Shown here: one piece after another, positions 14,862 through 26,141 of the stretch
Layout: the number at the start of each line of letters is the position of its first letter
How positions within the stretch are numbered: the first letter of the stretch is position 1
DNA from: Streptomyces sp. HUAS MG91
GTDB lineage: Bacteria; Actinomycetota; Actinomycetes; Streptomycetales; Streptomycetaceae
NCBI RefSeq assembly: GCF_040529335.1
Contig: NZ_CP159534.1
Coordinates: forward strand, 4,030,001-4,094,000
DNA length: 64,000 nucleotides
Direction: 5' to 3'
Program-made: the position numbers and the translations under genes
The notes under the pieces: generated by a model
What the model saw: the letters and a program-made list of their open reading frames with translations, nothing else
The model's database searches: none
Told to the model about the DNA's origin: nothing

Positions 14862-16295
14862 ATGAGCCAGCCCACCGCCGTCCCCCCGCGCCGCAATCGC
14901 GCCGCGGCGACGTTCACCGCCCTCGCGGCCGCCGCCCTGCTCACCGCCGCCGCGGCCGCCCCGGCCGCCGCCGACGAGCCGGCCGAGACCGACGCCCTGT
15001 GGATCTCGGCCCCCTACGACCTGGTGCTGCCGGGAGCCGACACCGACGGCAACGCCACCGCCCAGTCCGTCGACGTGCGGCTCTCCCACGACAACACGAA
15101 CAATTCCGTCTCCGGCGGCACGCTCACCGTCGACGCGAGCGAGCTGGCCGGGATCGCGGATGTGACCTGGCCCACCAACTGCACCGAGGACGTAGCGAGT
15201 TCGCTGAGGGCGACGTGCGCCTTCGGCAGCCTCGACGGCGCGCCCTGGATCACCGCCGCCACCCTCGGCATCCGCGCCGAGGCGGACGCCCCGGCCGACG
15301 CGTCCGCGTACCTGCACTACTCGGCGAGCGCCGACAGCACCTTCGGCCCGCTCGACGCGTACCCCACGGACACGCACCTCACCGTGGCCAACGGCCCCGA
15401 CCTGGGCCTGAACCAGCTGCCCTTCAGCGCCAAGGTCGACATCAACAGCGACGTCGCGCAGCCGGTGCGCCTGACGAACTCCGGGAACCGGACGGCCGAC
15501 CGCACCATCCTCACCCTCTTCGCCTCGCACGGCCTGGACCTGGCGCACCGCTACGGCAACTGCACGTACCTGGAGGGCGACCGCGTCTCCAACCCCATGG
15601 GCACGACCGCCGTGTGCGTCCTGGACCAGGCCGTCGCGCCGGGCCAGACGTACGACCTGTCGCCCGCGACCGCCGTGCGCACCACCGGCGCCGCGCTGTA
15701 CGAGCGCTTCGACTACCAGGTGGCGGCGTACACCGACGAGGCCTACCAGCAGGCCATCGAGGGGCGGCCGTTCGTCCAGGGCAGCGGCGCGGACTTCGTC
15801 CCGGCGCCGGTCGCGGCGCTGCGTTCGGCCGACACTGACGACCTCAACCCGGAGGACAACTACCGGATGAGGACGCTGACCGCCGCCAACACCGCGGACC
15901 TGAGGGCCACCGCCACGAACATCACCGGCGCCGCCGTCGGCACGACCGTCACCGCGCGGATCGGCGTCCTCAACCGGGGCCCCGCCTGGGTCGCCTCCCT
16001 CGGCGCCGGCGCGAGCGTCGCCACCGTCGACGTGACCCTGCCCGCCGGGACGACCGTCACCAAGAAGCCCGCCATGTGCGACGAGGCGGGCGGCTCGCAC
16101 TACGTGTGCCGCACGCCGATACTGCAGTGGGAGAAGGACCGTACGGTCTTCCCCTTCAAGCTGCGGATCGACTCGGCCGACGCCCTCGGCGCGACCGGCA
16201 CCGCGGCCACCCGCAACAATGACCCGGAGCTGTCCATCAGCGCCTTCGACCCGAACCTGAAGAACAACAGCACCACGTTCACGATCAGCGGCTGA
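14862..16295 (+). CDS. Secreted beta-rich protein, unknown function
   Basis: A 477-residue protein with a clear Sec signal peptide (basic start, hydrophobic Ala/Leu stretch, cleavage near Ala37-Ala38 before DEPAETD). The mature part is a series of beta domains (AQSVDVRLSHDNTNNSVSGG; QPVRLTNSGNRTADRTILTL; TDLNPEDNYRMRTLTAANTA), the last two resembling DUF11/CARDB-like repeats (GTTVTARIGVLNRGPAWVAS). Paired cysteines suggest disulfides. No LPXTG motif or C-terminal helix, so it is released or loosely wall-bound. Monocistronic, ending in a strong bidirectional terminator. Confidence 0.8.
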   Translation: MSQPTAVPPRRNRAAATFTALAAAALLTAAAAAPAAADEPAETDALWISAPYDLVLPGADTDGNATAQSVDVRLSHDNTNNSVSGGTLTVDASELAGIADVTWPTNCTEDVASSLRATCAFGSLDGAPWITAATLGIRAEADAPADASAYLHYSASADSTFGPLDAYPTDTHLTVANGPDLGLNQLPFSAKVDINSDVAQPVRLTNSGNRTADRTILTLFASHGLDLAHRYGNCTYLEGDRVSNPMGTTAVCVLDQAVAPGQTYDLSPATAVRTTGAALYERFDYQVAAYTDEAYQQAIEGRPFVQGSGADFVPAPVAALRSADTDDLNPEDNYRMRTLTAANTADLRATATNITGAAVGTTVTARIGVLNRGPAWVASLGAGASVATVDVTLPAGTTVTKKPAMCDEAGGSHYVCRTPILQWEKDRTVFPFKLRIDSADALGATGTAATRNNDPELSISAFDPNLKNNSTTFTISG

Positions 16296-16315
16296 CCGAC
16301 AGCGCGTCACACCCG

Positions 16316-16354
16316 CGAAGGGCCCCGGAGACGTGATGTCTCCGGGGCCCTTCG
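16316..16354. terminator. Bidirectional terminator between secreted protein gene and hspR
   Basis: Perfect 17-bp stem CGAAGGGCCCCGGAGAC / GTCTCCGGGGCCCTTCG with a 5-nt loop, serving the secreted-protein gene and the convergent dnaK operon. Confidence 0.9.
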
Positions 16355-16364
16355 TACACGCGGT

Positions 16365-16811
16365 TCAGTCCTGCGGCCGCTTGGGCCGCCACACCACCAG
16401 CGCGCTGGTCTGCTGCACCTCCTGGTACGGGACCAGGTCGCGGCGGTACGAGGCGTGTACCGCCGCTTCACGTTGCTGCATGGCCGCGGCGGCTCCCTCC
16501 ACGGCGGCGGACAGCTCCGCCACCCGGGACTGGAGCGCGGCGACCTGGTTCTCCAGCTCGATGATGCGCTTGATGCCCGCCAGGTTGATGCCCTCGGTCT
16601 GCGACAACTCCTGCACCTGGCGGAGCAGTTCGATGTCGCGGGCCGAGTAGCGCCGGCCGCGCCCGGCCGTGCGGTCGGGCGAGACCAGGCCGAGGCGGTC
16701 GTACTGGCGCAGGGTCTGGGGGTGCAGGCCGGACAGCTGGGCCGCCACCGAGATGACGTACACCGGTGTCTCGTCGGTCAGTTCGTACGGGTTGCGGCGA
16801 CGGCCATCCAT
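16365..16811 (-). CDS. hspR: Heat shock repressor HspR (MerR family)
   Basis: A 148-residue protein. The MerR HTH spans YVISVAAQLSGLHPQTLRQY, DRLGLVSPDRTAGRGRRYSA and RDIELLRQVQELSQTEGINL, followed by the dimerisation coil AGIKRIIELENQVAALQSRV. HspR binds HAIR operators (CTTGAGT-N7-ACTCAAG) with DnaK as co-repressor, switching off dnaK in the absence of unfolded protein. Last gene of the operon. Start MDGRRRN at 16811 lies 6 bp inside the end of dnaJ; a TTG at 16820 is possible. Identification is secure from sequence and synteny. Confidence 0.95.
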   Translation of the reverse strand: MDGRRRNPYELTDETPVYVISVAAQLSGLHPQTLRQYDRLGLVSPDRTAGRGRRYSARDIELLRQVQELSQTEGINLAGIKRIIELENQVAALQSRVAELSAAVEGAAAAMQQREAAVHASYRRDLVPYQEVQQTSALVVWRPKRPQD

Positions 16812-16816
16812 CTGGC

Positions 16817-18010
16817 TCAAGCTCCCTTCGCGGCCTGGAACAGTTCTGCCCGCACATCGGTGTCCTCAGTCGCCTCGCGGAACGACTCCAGGGCCGAACG
16901 GGCCTCGTCGGACAGGTCCTTGGGGACCGCGACCTCGACGGTGACCAGCAGGTCGCCGCGGGTGCCGTCCTTGCGCACGGCGCCCTTGCCGCGGGCCCGC
17001 ATCGTCCGCCCGTTCGGCGTGCCCGCGGGCAGCTTCAGGGTGACGGCGGGGCCGCCGAGGGTCGGCACCTTCACCTCGCCGCCGAGCGTGGCCTCGGTGA
17101 ACGTGACGGGCACGGTCACCGTGAGGTTGTCGCCCTTGCGGTCGAAGACCGGGTGCTTGTCGACGTGCACGACCACGTACAGGTCGCCCGCCGGTCCGCC
17201 CCGCTCGCCGGGCGCGCCCTTGCCGCGCAGGCGGATCCGCTGCCCGTCGGAGACTCCGGCGGGAATGCGGACCTGCATCGTGCGCGAGGACTTGGCGCGG
17301 CCCGACCCCTTGCAGACCTCGCAGGGGGTCTCCGCGATCAGGCCGCGGCCCTTGCAGTCCACGCACGGGTCGGTGAGGGAGAACCCGCCACCGCCGCCCC
17401 GCGAGACCTGCCCGGTGCCGACGCAGGTCGGGCACACGCGCGGCGTGCCGTTCTTGTCGCCGGTGCCCGAACACGCCTTGCAGGGCGCCTGGGAGGACAT
17501 CCGCAGCGGAACCGTGGCCCCGTCCACCGCCTCGGTGAAGCTGAGCGTCACCTCGGACTCGATGTCCTGGCCGCGGCGCGGCTGGGTACGGGTGCCCGTG
17601 CCCGCGCCGCCCCGGTTGAACAGGCCGCCGAAGACGTCCCCGATGCCACCGCCGAAGCCGCCCTGGGCCCCGCCGCCGGCGCCGCCGCCCTGGGCGCCGC
17701 CGCCGAAGAGGTCACCGAGGTCGAAGTTGAACGTGCCGCTCCCGCCGGCGCCGCCGGGCCGGAACCCGCCGTTGCCGAACAGGGCGCGCGCCTCGTCGTA
17801 CTCCTTGCGCTTCTTGGGGTCGCCGAGGACGTCGTTCGCCTCGGAGATCTCCTTGAAGCGCTCCTCCGCCTTCGGGTTCCCCTTGTTGGCGTCGGGGTGG
17901 TTCTCCCGCGCCAGCTTGCGGTACGCCTTCTTGATCTCGGCGTCGGTGGCGTCCTTGGGGACGCCGAGGACCTTGTAGTAGTCCTTCTCGATGAAGTCCT
18001 TCGTGCTCAT
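16817..18010 (-). CDS. dnaJ: Chaperone protein DnaJ
   Basis: A 397-residue, full-length type I DnaJ. The J domain carries HPD at 38-40, followed by a Gly/Phe-rich linker (about 75-140). The zinc domain has four CxxCxGxG repeats ([40 protein letters not shown]). The C-terminal substrate-binding domain ends at about 380. It delivers clients to DnaK and stimulates its ATPase. Third gene of dnaK-grpE-dnaJ-hspR; 57 bp separate it from grpE. Confidence 0.97.
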   Translation of the reverse strand: MSTKDFIEKDYYKVLGVPKDATDAEIKKAYRKLARENHPDANKGNPKAEERFKEISEANDVLGDPKKRKEYDEARALFGNGGFRPGGAGGSGTFNFDLGDLFGGGAQGGGAGGGAQGGFGGGIGDVFGGLFNRGGAGTGTRTQPRRGQDIESEVTLSFTEAVDGATVPLRMSSQAPCKACSGTGDKNGTPRVCPTCVGTGQVSRGGGGGFSLTDPCVDCKGRGLIAETPCEVCKGSGRAKSSRTMQVRIPAGVSDGQRIRLRGKGAPGERGGPAGDLYVVVHVDKHPVFDRKGDNLTVTVPVTFTEATLGGEVKVPTLGGPAVTLKLPAGTPNGRTMRARGKGAVRKDGTRGDLLVTVEVAVPKDLSDEARSALESFREATEDTDVRAELFQAAKGA

Positions 18011-18067
18011 CGGCCTCGACGTCCCTCCTTACCGGGCTCGGTCACATCGGTCGGCACCTGGTCACGG

Positions 18068-20607
<2,540 letters not shown>

Positions 20608-20610
20608 TTA

Positions 20611-20631
20611 CTTGAGTGGATCTGACTCAAG
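20611..20631. promoter_or_regulatory. HAIR operator 1 (HspR binding site)
   Basis: CTTGAGT-GGATCTG-ACTCAAG is an exact match to the HspR-associated inverted repeat, 22 bp upstream of the dnaK start. Confidence 0.95.
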
Positions 20632-20652
20632 AGTGCACGACACTCGCCTCAG

Positions 20653-20658
20653 AGTCAA
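20653..20658 (-). promoter_or_regulatory. Candidate -35 hexamer of the dnaK promoter
   Basis: TTGACT on the minus strand lies between the two HAIR sites. A matching -10 is poor, so only the -35 is proposed. Binding of HspR at both flanking HAIR sites would cover this element. Confidence 0.4.
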
Positions 20659-20662
20659 CAGA

Positions 20663-20683
20663 CCTGAGTCGACCCCACTCAAC
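20663..20683. promoter_or_regulatory. HAIR operator 2 (HspR binding site, imperfect)
   Basis: CCTGAGT-CGACCCC-ACTCAAC matches the HAIR consensus at 12 of 14 arm positions, 52 bp further upstream than HAIR 1 (start to start). Tandem HAIR sites are usual at dnaK promoters of Streptomyces. Confidence 0.85.
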
Positions 20684-20738
20684 TTTCATCTCCTCCTTAT
20701 CCGCAATGCGGCCGGAAAACCCTGCCTGACCTGCGGTT

Positions 20739-21764
20739 TCAGAGCTCGTCGTTGTCCGGGTCATAGGCGTTGTAGAGGTGCGCGGGCAGCTCCTCGTCCT
20801 CCCGCAACGCCTCGAAAAGCGCCTCCGACTGATCCTCGACCGGCATGTAGCGGCCCCAGTAGTCCGGGTGCTCGACGCTCGGCACGGTGACGATCGCGGT
20901 CCGCGCCGCCGGCACCTGGCCCGCCGCCTCCGCGAGCCCGTACAGCTCGCCCAGCGAGTCCAGGCCACGGTCGGCGGTCACCGAGGAGGTCGCCGCGTCC
21001 AGCACCGGGTACAGCCGCGAGGTGTGGTCCAGCAGCCCCGCCCTGCGCACCTGCCCGAGCAGCAGCCGCACGAACTCCTTCTGCCGCTCGATGCGCTGCA
21101 GATCACTGCCGTCGCCGACCCCGGTCCGGCCCCGGACGAAGACCAGCGCCTGCTCACCGGTCAGGTGCTGCTCGCCCTCGTCGAGGACGACCTTGCCGCC
21201 GGGCACCCGCATCCGCTGCGGCACCTTCACGTCGACGCCGCCGAGCGCGTCCACGACCTTCTCGAACCCGGTGAAGTCGACCACCATGTGGTGATCGACG
21301 CGGACCCCCGTCAGGTCCTCGAAGGTACGGATCGCGCAGGCCGCGCCGCCCCGCTCGAAGGCCCAGTTGAACTGCGCGTACTCGGGCTCGCTGCGCTCCC
21401 CGTCGGGCAGCTCGCAGTCCGGGATGTCGACCATCAGATCGCGCGGCACGCTCACCAGCGCGGCCCGCTTCCGGTCCGCCGACAGGTGCAGCAGCATCGT
21501 GGTGTCCGAGCGCTGGCTGTCCTTCGTGGCCTCGATGTCGGAGCCCATGACCAGGATGTTCTGGGCGCCCGCGCGCAGGGCCGCGGGCCGCCGGTGGTGA
21601 TCCGCGTCCAGGGCCCGGTCGGTGGCCTCGTCGGTGCGGATGTTGCCGTCGAGCCGGGCGTACGCCCACGCGCCCGCGCCCGCCGCGGCGGTCAGCAGCA
21701 GGACGAGGACGAGCAGCGTGCGGCGCACCCAGCGCCGGGCCGGGAGGAGATCACGGAATGCCAT
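20739..21764 (-). CDS. LCP-family (LytR-CpsA-Psr) cell wall glycopolymer ligase
   Basis: A 341-residue protein from ATG 21764, with one N-terminal membrane helix (RRTLLVLVLLLTAAAGAGAW). The LCP domain shows ILVMGSDIEATKDSQRSDTT, MLLHLSADRKRAALVSVPRD and RVDHHMVVDFTGFEKVVDAL, with conserved Arg/Asp residues for pyrophosphate-lipid binding (QALVFVRGR, DGSDLQRIERQ). LCP enzymes transfer polyprenyl-linked glycopolymers to peptidoglycan outside the membrane. Overlaps the glycosyltransferase upstream by 14 bp, tying it to this envelope cluster. Lacks the LytR_C domain present in the second LCP gene at 48.6 kb. Confidence 0.92.
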   Translation of the reverse strand: MAFRDLLPARRWVRRTLLVLVLLLTAAAGAGAWAYARLDGNIRTDEATDRALDADHHRRPAALRAGAQNILVMGSDIEATKDSQRSDTTMLLHLSADRKRAALVSVPRDLMVDIPDCELPDGERSEPEYAQFNWAFERGGAACAIRTFEDLTGVRVDHHMVVDFTGFEKVVDALGGVDVKVPQRMRVPGGKVVLDEGEQHLTGEQALVFVRGRTGVGDGSDLQRIERQKEFVRLLLGQVRRAGLLDHTSRLYPVLDAATSSVTADRGLDSLGELYGLAEAAGQVPAARTAIVTVPSVEHPDYWGRYMPVEDQSEALFEALREDEELPAHLYNAYDPDNDEL

Positions 21765-22371
21765 GCACAAGCTCTTCCACGCCGTACGCCGCCCGAGCCG
21801 TCCTCCCCTCGACCGTGTACCGCTGCGCGTCGGCCCGGCAGGCGCGCCGCAGGCACGCCAACCGCCGTGGCCGGGTGAGGAGTTCGGCGACGGCCGCGCC
21901 GTAGGCGTCCGGGTCGTCGGGGGCGACGACGGCGTTGCGGCCGTCCTCCAGACAGCCGAACCCGGCGCCGGTGCCCGCCCGATCCGTGACCACCAGCGGG
22001 GTGCGCAGCGCGAACGAGTCGGCGGCGAGCCCGCCCACGGCGCCGGGTGCGAGCAGCACGTCGGCCGCCGCCCCGAGCAGCGCCCTGCGGTCGTCCGCCG
22101 CGGCGTCCGCCACCCGTACGACGTGCGCCCCGTGCCGCTCGACGGCCGCCCGCAGCTCCCCGTCTCCGGCGACGAGCAGCCGGAACCCGGGCAGCAGCGC
22201 GGCGGCCCGGTCGGCGGCGGCCAGCAGGAACGGCACCCGGTCGGCGGCGTCGAGCCCACCCGCGTACAGCCCGGTGAGCCCGGGCCGCAGCCCGTACCGC
22301 GCCCGTACGTCCCGCACCCGCTCCTCGGTGATCCGGTCCCGGGCGGCGGCCAGCGCGCCCGGGGCGCTCAC
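21751..22371 (-). CDS. One-domain (C-terminal half) GT-B glycosyltransferase
   Basis: A 206-residue protein from GTG 22371, which overlaps the previous stop (GTGA). It contains only the C-terminal Rossmann half of a GT-B enzyme: YGLRPGLTGLYAGGLDAADR, LLPGFRLLVAGDGELRAAVE, LLGAAADVLLAPGAVGGLAA and FALRTPLVVTDRAGTG, the last in the donor-binding position. The N-terminal acceptor domain is absent; the frame continues upstream only as antisense-like sequence out of the real gene. It could act with a partner or be a truncation remnant kept in operon. Confidence 0.7.
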   Translation of the reverse strand: MSAPGALAAARDRITEERVRDVRARYGLRPGLTGLYAGGLDAADRVPFLLAAADRAAALLPGFRLLVAGDGELRAAVERHGAHVVRVADAAADDRRALLGAAADVLLAPGAVGGLAADSFALRTPLVVTDRAGTGAGFGCLEDGRNAVVAPDDPDAYGAAVAELLTRPRRLACLRRACRADAQRYTVEGRTARAAYGVEELVHGIP

Positions 22372-23297
22372 GCGCGCTCCCGTACGACGGCGGCGTACAG
22401 GCGCTCGGTGCGCTCCACCCACACCGGCTCCCCGTACCGCTTGGCGTGGACCGAGCGGCAGTGTTCGCGCAGGGTCGGGAAGATCCGGTCGGCGGCGGCG
22501 AGCGCGGCGGGCAGCGGGGCGTCCGGGGCGGTGACGGTGCCGGTGCCCTCGGCGCGGACCGCGCGGGGCACGGCCGAGCCCTCGAAGGCGAGCACGGGCA
22601 GCCCCGCCGCCAGCGCCTCCAGATAGATCAGCGGGACGGCGCCGTCGTGCCAGCGGCTGGGGAAGACCAGGCCCCGGTACCCGGTCAGCGACCGGCGCAG
22701 GGCGCCCCGCTCGCCCACCCCGAGGAACCGGACGGAGGGCGGCGCCGCGGCCCGGCACTCGCGCTCCAGCGGGCCCGTGCCCACGACGTCCAGGCGGCAC
22801 CGGGCGGGCCAGCGCCGCAGCAGGCCGAGGATCCCGCGCTCCACGGCGAGCCGCCCGACGCACACCCACGCCGCCCGCTCGGCCGGGCCCGGGTCCGGCA
22901 CCGGCGGGACGTGGTCGGGGATCAGGGCGAGCCGCTCGGGCGGCATCCCGGCCGCGAGCCAGCCGTCCCGGCTCGGCTCGGACAGCACCACCGCCCGGTC
23001 GGCGCGGCGCAGCAGCGGGTCCCGCAGCGGCGGCCGGTGCCGGTGCAGCGTCACCACCAGCGGCCCGGCCCACTCGGCGACCCGGGCCCGCTCGGCGCCG
23101 GGGGTCAGCTGGTGGACGTGCACCACGTCCGGCGCGAACGCCCGCAGCTCCTCCGCGGTGTCCCGTCCGGCACCGGCCCGGACCAGCCGCACCTCGTGAC
23201 CGGCGCGGGTCAGCGCGGCGGCCTGGTCGAGGACGGCGTCGTCCTCGCCGCCGGGCACGGACGCCCCGGAGAAGCCGTGGACGAGCGCGACCCTCAT
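22368..23297 (-). CDS. Glycosyltransferase family 4 (GT-B)
   Basis: A 309-residue enzyme from ATG 23297. The N-terminal domain starts MRVALVHGFSGASVPGGEDD and includes FAPDVVHVHQLTPGAERARV. The C-terminal GT1 domain has WVCVGRLAVERGILGLLRRW, CRLDVVGTGPLERECRA, GVGERGALRRSLTGYRGLVF and the donor-binding YLEALAAGLPVLAFEGSAVP. Transfers a sugar from an NDP-sugar to a lipid- or glycan-bound acceptor in the cytoplasm. Overlaps the neighbouring genes by 4 bp on both sides, so it is one operon from the epimerase to LCP. Confidence 0.88.
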   Translation of the reverse strand: MRVALVHGFSGASVPGGEDDAVLDQAAALTRAGHEVRLVRAGAGRDTAEELRAFAPDVVHVHQLTPGAERARVAEWAGPLVVTLHRHRPPLRDPLLRRADRAVVLSEPSRDGWLAAGMPPERLALIPDHVPPVPDPGPAERAAWVCVGRLAVERGILGLLRRWPARCRLDVVGTGPLERECRAAAPPSVRFLGVGERGALRRSLTGYRGLVFPSRWHDGAVPLIYLEALAAGLPVLAFEGSAVPRAVRAEGTGTVTAPDAPLPAALAAADRIFPTLREHCRSVHAKRYGEPVWVERTERLYAAVVRERA

Positions 23298-23755
23298 GCG
23301 CGGGCCGTCGCGGGCGCCAGGTGGTCCCCGAGCCCGAAGCGCGCGAGCGTCAGATCGTCCCCGGACTCCTCCCGTACGAGGGTCAGGTCGTCGCCGAACT
23401 CGCCGGCGCCCGCGACGGCCTCGGGCAGTTCGGGCCGGTGGCCGACGTGCAGCAGCACCCGCTCGCCGGGCGCGACGACGTCCTCCCACATCCCGTCGAG
23501 CCGCCGGATCCAGGCGCTGTCCCGGTCCCCGAGCGCGTACGGCAGCACCTGCCAGGCGGTGTCGCGGGCGGCGGCCCTGCGCACCCCGGCCCGGTCGCCG
23601 CCGAACGGTTCGAACGACACGATCCGGCCCCGGTAGCCCGCGCGCCGCAGCGCGCGCCCGAAGGCACCGTCGGGGCGGCCCGACTCCAGCACCAGGTCGA
23701 TCTCGTGGCGGTCGAGCTGGCGCACCAGGCGGCGCGTCCGGCCGAAGCTCAGCAT
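23294..23755 (-). CDS. Short, degenerate FkbM-like methyltransferase domain protein
   Basis: A 153-residue protein. The order HEIDLVLESGRPDGAFGRAL, RRAGYRGRIVSFEPFGGDRA, WQVLPYALGDRDSAWIRRLD matches FkbM methyltransferases, but the SAM-binding DVGANxGxFG loop has become LESGRPDGAFG and the usual LLKIDVQGYE has become LLHVGHRPELPE. Length is about two thirds of the family. SAM binding and catalysis are therefore doubtful; it may be structural, regulatory or decaying. Kept in frame with 4-bp overlap to the GT gene, so it is still translated. Confidence 0.65.
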   Translation of the reverse strand: MLSFGRTRRLVRQLDRHEIDLVLESGRPDGAFGRALRRAGYRGRIVSFEPFGGDRAGVRRAAARDTAWQVLPYALGDRDSAWIRRLDGMWEDVVAPGERVLLHVGHRPELPEAVAGAGEFGDDLTLVREESGDDLTLARFGLGDHLAPATARA

Positions 23756-24807
23756 CTCTCTGCTCCCTTGCGTCCCATGGCTCCCCCGGTTCCCCCCAGT
23801 TCCCAGGTCACCCCCGGTCCGGCCCGCCGGACCGCCGCGTACACCGGCACGCGCAGCAGCAGCACCACCGCGACGGCGGCCGCCACGACCGGCCACCACG
23901 CCACCGCCGCGCCGAGGGCGCCGCCGTGCGGCAGCACTCCGGTCACCGTGGTGAGGGCGGTGGCGGCGCCGAGCACGACGGCGACGCCGCGCGCGGTCAG
24001 GCCCAGGCGGCGCAGCCGGTGGGCGATGTGGTCGGTGCCGCCGCGCAGCAGCCCGCGCCCGGCCCGGCGGCGGGAGACCATGACGAGCACCGTGTCGGTG
24101 GTGGCCACCGCGGTCACCGCGAACAGCACGGCCGGCGTCGCGGGTTCCTCGTGCCCGGCGGTCACGGTCAGCGCCGCGCACGCCACGAGGAACCCGGTGA
24201 ACAGGGCGCCGCTGTCGCCGAGCACCACGCGCGCGGGATGCCAGTTGTGCATGAGGAATCCGGTGAGCGAGGCGGCGAGCAGCGCGAGGACCACGGCCAG
24301 CGAGCCGTTGCCCGCGACCCCGGCGCCCACGCACAGGCCGAGCGCGGTGACGACGCCGACCGTGCCGACAGCGCCGTCGGAGTTGTCGAGCAGCTGGAAG
24401 GCGTTGGCCACGAAGACGATCCACAGCACCGCGAGCGCGCCGGTGACGAGGCCGAGCTGGGTGCCGTGCACGACGGCGGTCGCCGCGCCCGCCTGCACGA
24501 TGACCCGGGCCCGCGCCCCCATCGGCCGCAGATCGTGCAGCAGCCCGAGCACGGCGACGGCGCCCGCGGCGAGCAGGAGGGTGGCGGTGCCGGAGCCGAG
24601 CGGGGCGAGCCCGGTGGCGGCGCCCACGGCCGCGACGGCGCCGATGGCCGCGGCGACGGCGACCCCGCCGACGCGCGGGGCGGTCCTGGTCCTGCCCCGG
24701 GCCGCCTTCACGGGCCGGGCCACGCGCAGGGCGAGGGTGCGCAGGGCCGCGGCGAGGGCGGCGGTGAGCAGCAGCGCGGTCGCGGCGGCGGCCGCTCCGT
24801 ACAGCAC
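23749..24807 (-). CDS. MraY/WecA-type polyprenyl-phosphate sugar-1-phosphate transferase
   Basis: A 352-residue multi-pass protein (about 10 helices) from GTG 24807. Family motifs: TAPRVGGVAV near the N-terminus; VANAFQLLDNSDGAVG (Asp-containing Mg2+ site); MHNWHPARVVLGDSGALFTG; and the cytoplasmic GGTDHIAHRLRRLG, replacing the usual His-rich loop. It starts glycopolymer synthesis by joining a sugar-1-phosphate to undecaprenyl phosphate at the inner membrane face. As first membrane enzyme in a cluster that ends in an LCP ligase, it probably initiates the polymer that LCP attaches. The exact sugar is unknown. Confidence 0.85.
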   Translation of the reverse strand: MLYGAAAAATALLLTAALAAALRTLALRVARPVKAARGRTRTAPRVGGVAVAAAIGAVAAVGAATGLAPLGSGTATLLLAAGAVAVLGLLHDLRPMGARARVIVQAGAATAVVHGTQLGLVTGALAVLWIVFVANAFQLLDNSDGAVGTVGVVTALGLCVGAGVAGNGSLAVVLALLAASLTGFLMHNWHPARVVLGDSGALFTGFLVACAALTVTAGHEEPATPAVLFAVTAVATTDTVLVMVSRRRAGRGLLRGGTDHIAHRLRRLGLTARGVAVVLGAATALTTVTGVLPHGGALGAAVAWWPVVAAAVAVVLLLRVPVYAAVRRAGPGVTWELGGTGGAMGRKGAERC

Positions 24808-24808
24808 G

Positions 24809-25849
24809 TCAGGCCCGGACCTGTGCGGCGGGCGGGAAGAGCGCCGGGGCGGCGGGGCCGGGGAAGGCGCCGCCCGCGTCGAGCAGCGCCGCGTCCACGA
24901 TGTCGACGAGGCCCCGGCGCGGCTCCCAGCCGGTGAGTTCGCGCAGTTTGCGGGTGTCGGGGATGCGCCGGTCGGGTTCCTCGAAGCCGCTCCCGGCGCC
25001 GCCGTACACCTCCTCGTACGGGATGAACCGCAGCGGCGAGGGGGAGCCCGCGCGTTCGACGACGATGCCCGCGAGGTCGCCGATGGTGGTCTCCTCGGCG
25101 CTGCCGACGTTGAAGACCTCGCCGTTCGCGCCGGGGTGGCCGAGCAGTCGCAGCAGCGCGTCGACGACGTCGGCGACGTGTGCGAAGCAGCGGCGCTGGG
25201 TGCCGTCGCCGTGGACGGTGAGCGGCTGTCCGGCGACGGCCTGCGCGGCGAGCCGGGGCACGACGGTGCCGTACGCGGGCGACTGGCGCGGGCCCGCCGT
25301 GGCGAACAGGCGGGCCACGGTGACCGGGAGGCCGTACTCGCGGTGGTGGCCGAGCGCGAAGAGTTCGTCGACGGCCTTGGCCGTGGGGTACGCCCAGCGG
25401 GCGACGGTGGTCGGGCCGAGGATCCGGTTGGCGGTCTCGGCGACCGGGCCGGCGCCGTTCTTCCCGTAGATCTCGCCGGTGGAGGCGAGCAGCAGGGGGC
25501 GGCCGTGGCGGTGGGCGGCGCCGACGACGTGCTCGGTGCCGCGCACGGTCGTGGTGAAGGACCGCAGGGGCTGTTCGGCGGTGTGCCGGACACCGGTGGC
25601 GGCGGCCAGGTGGGTCACGCGGTCGCAGCGGGCGGTGAGTTCGTCGACGAGCCGGGCGTCGAGGACGGAGCCGCGCACGAAGCGCAGCCGCGGGTCGGGC
25701 CAGGCGTGGGCGATGTTGGCGCGGTCCCCGGTGGACAGGTCGTCCAGGACGACGACGGTGTGGCCCTGCGCGAGGAGCGCGTCCGTCAGATGCGAGCCGA
25801 TGAAGCCCGCGCCGCCGGTGACCAGGTGTGTCAGAGGTGCGGTCGTCAT
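24809..25849 (-). CDS. NAD-dependent epimerase/dehydratase (NDP-sugar)
   Basis: A 346-residue extended SDR enzyme. NAD-binding TGGAGFIGSHLTD lies at 11-23, STGEIYG is in the active-site position, and the catalytic YPTAK (Tyr-x3-Lys) follows about 30 residues later. The C-terminal part (VHGDGTQRRCFAHVADVVDA; EVFNVGSAEETTIGDLAGIV) binds the NDP-sugar. Either a 4-epimerase or a 4,6-dehydratase / decarboxylase type; sequence alone does not decide. First gene of the glycopolymer operon; its stop is 1 bp from the next start. Confidence 0.88.
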   Translation of the reverse strand: MTTAPLTHLVTGGAGFIGSHLTDALLAQGHTVVVLDDLSTGDRANIAHAWPDPRLRFVRGSVLDARLVDELTARCDRVTHLAAATGVRHTAEQPLRSFTTTVRGTEHVVGAAHRHGRPLLLASTGEIYGKNGAGPVAETANRILGPTTVARWAYPTAKAVDELFALGHHREYGLPVTVARLFATAGPRQSPAYGTVVPRLAAQAVAGQPLTVHGDGTQRRCFAHVADVVDALLRLLGHPGANGEVFNVGSAEETTIGDLAGIVVERAGSPSPLRFIPYEEVYGGAGSGFEEPDRRIPDTRKLRELTGWEPRRGLVDIVDAALLDAGGAFPGPAAPALFPPAAQVRA

Positions 25850-25917
25850 GGGCCCCTCGGTGAGTTGCGGGTGCGGTGTCGGGGTGACAACGGTGGGTCG
25901 CGCCCACCCGGAGCCCT

Positions 25918-25938
25918 ACATAAGTTATTCCGTTATGT
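25918..25938. promoter_or_regulatory. Palindrome ACATAA-N9-TTATGT in the divergent promoter region
   Basis: AT-rich perfect 6-bp arms in the region between the glycopolymer operon (minus) and the etfD-like gene (plus). Candidate operator for the operon that starts at 25849; regulator unknown. Confidence 0.35.
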
Positions 25939-26076
25939 CCAAATATGGGGCGAATAACACGATCAGCTTTGGCCCGGCACCGGCGCCGCGTGAGGGGACC
26001 CTCAGCGACGCAGATCACCACGGCGCCGACTACATTGCGATTGCGTAAGTGGGTAGTCTCAGACGGACTGCATAAG

Positions 26077-26090
26077 TTACCGCTTAGTAA
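26077..26090. promoter_or_regulatory. TTAC-N6-GTAA palindrome upstream of the EtfD-like gene
   Basis: TTACCGCTTAGTAA, 52 bp before the ATG. Palindromes of the TTACnnnnnnGTAA form are known binding sites of TetR-type regulators of fatty-acid and acyl-CoA metabolism in actinobacteria. This would fit a protein that takes electrons from beta-oxidation. The regulator is not encoded nearby. Confidence 0.4.
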
Positions 26091-26141
26091 TCACCACCTG
26101 TCCCGAGAAGACTCCCCTCGCAGGCCCGAGGAGCCCCCAAA

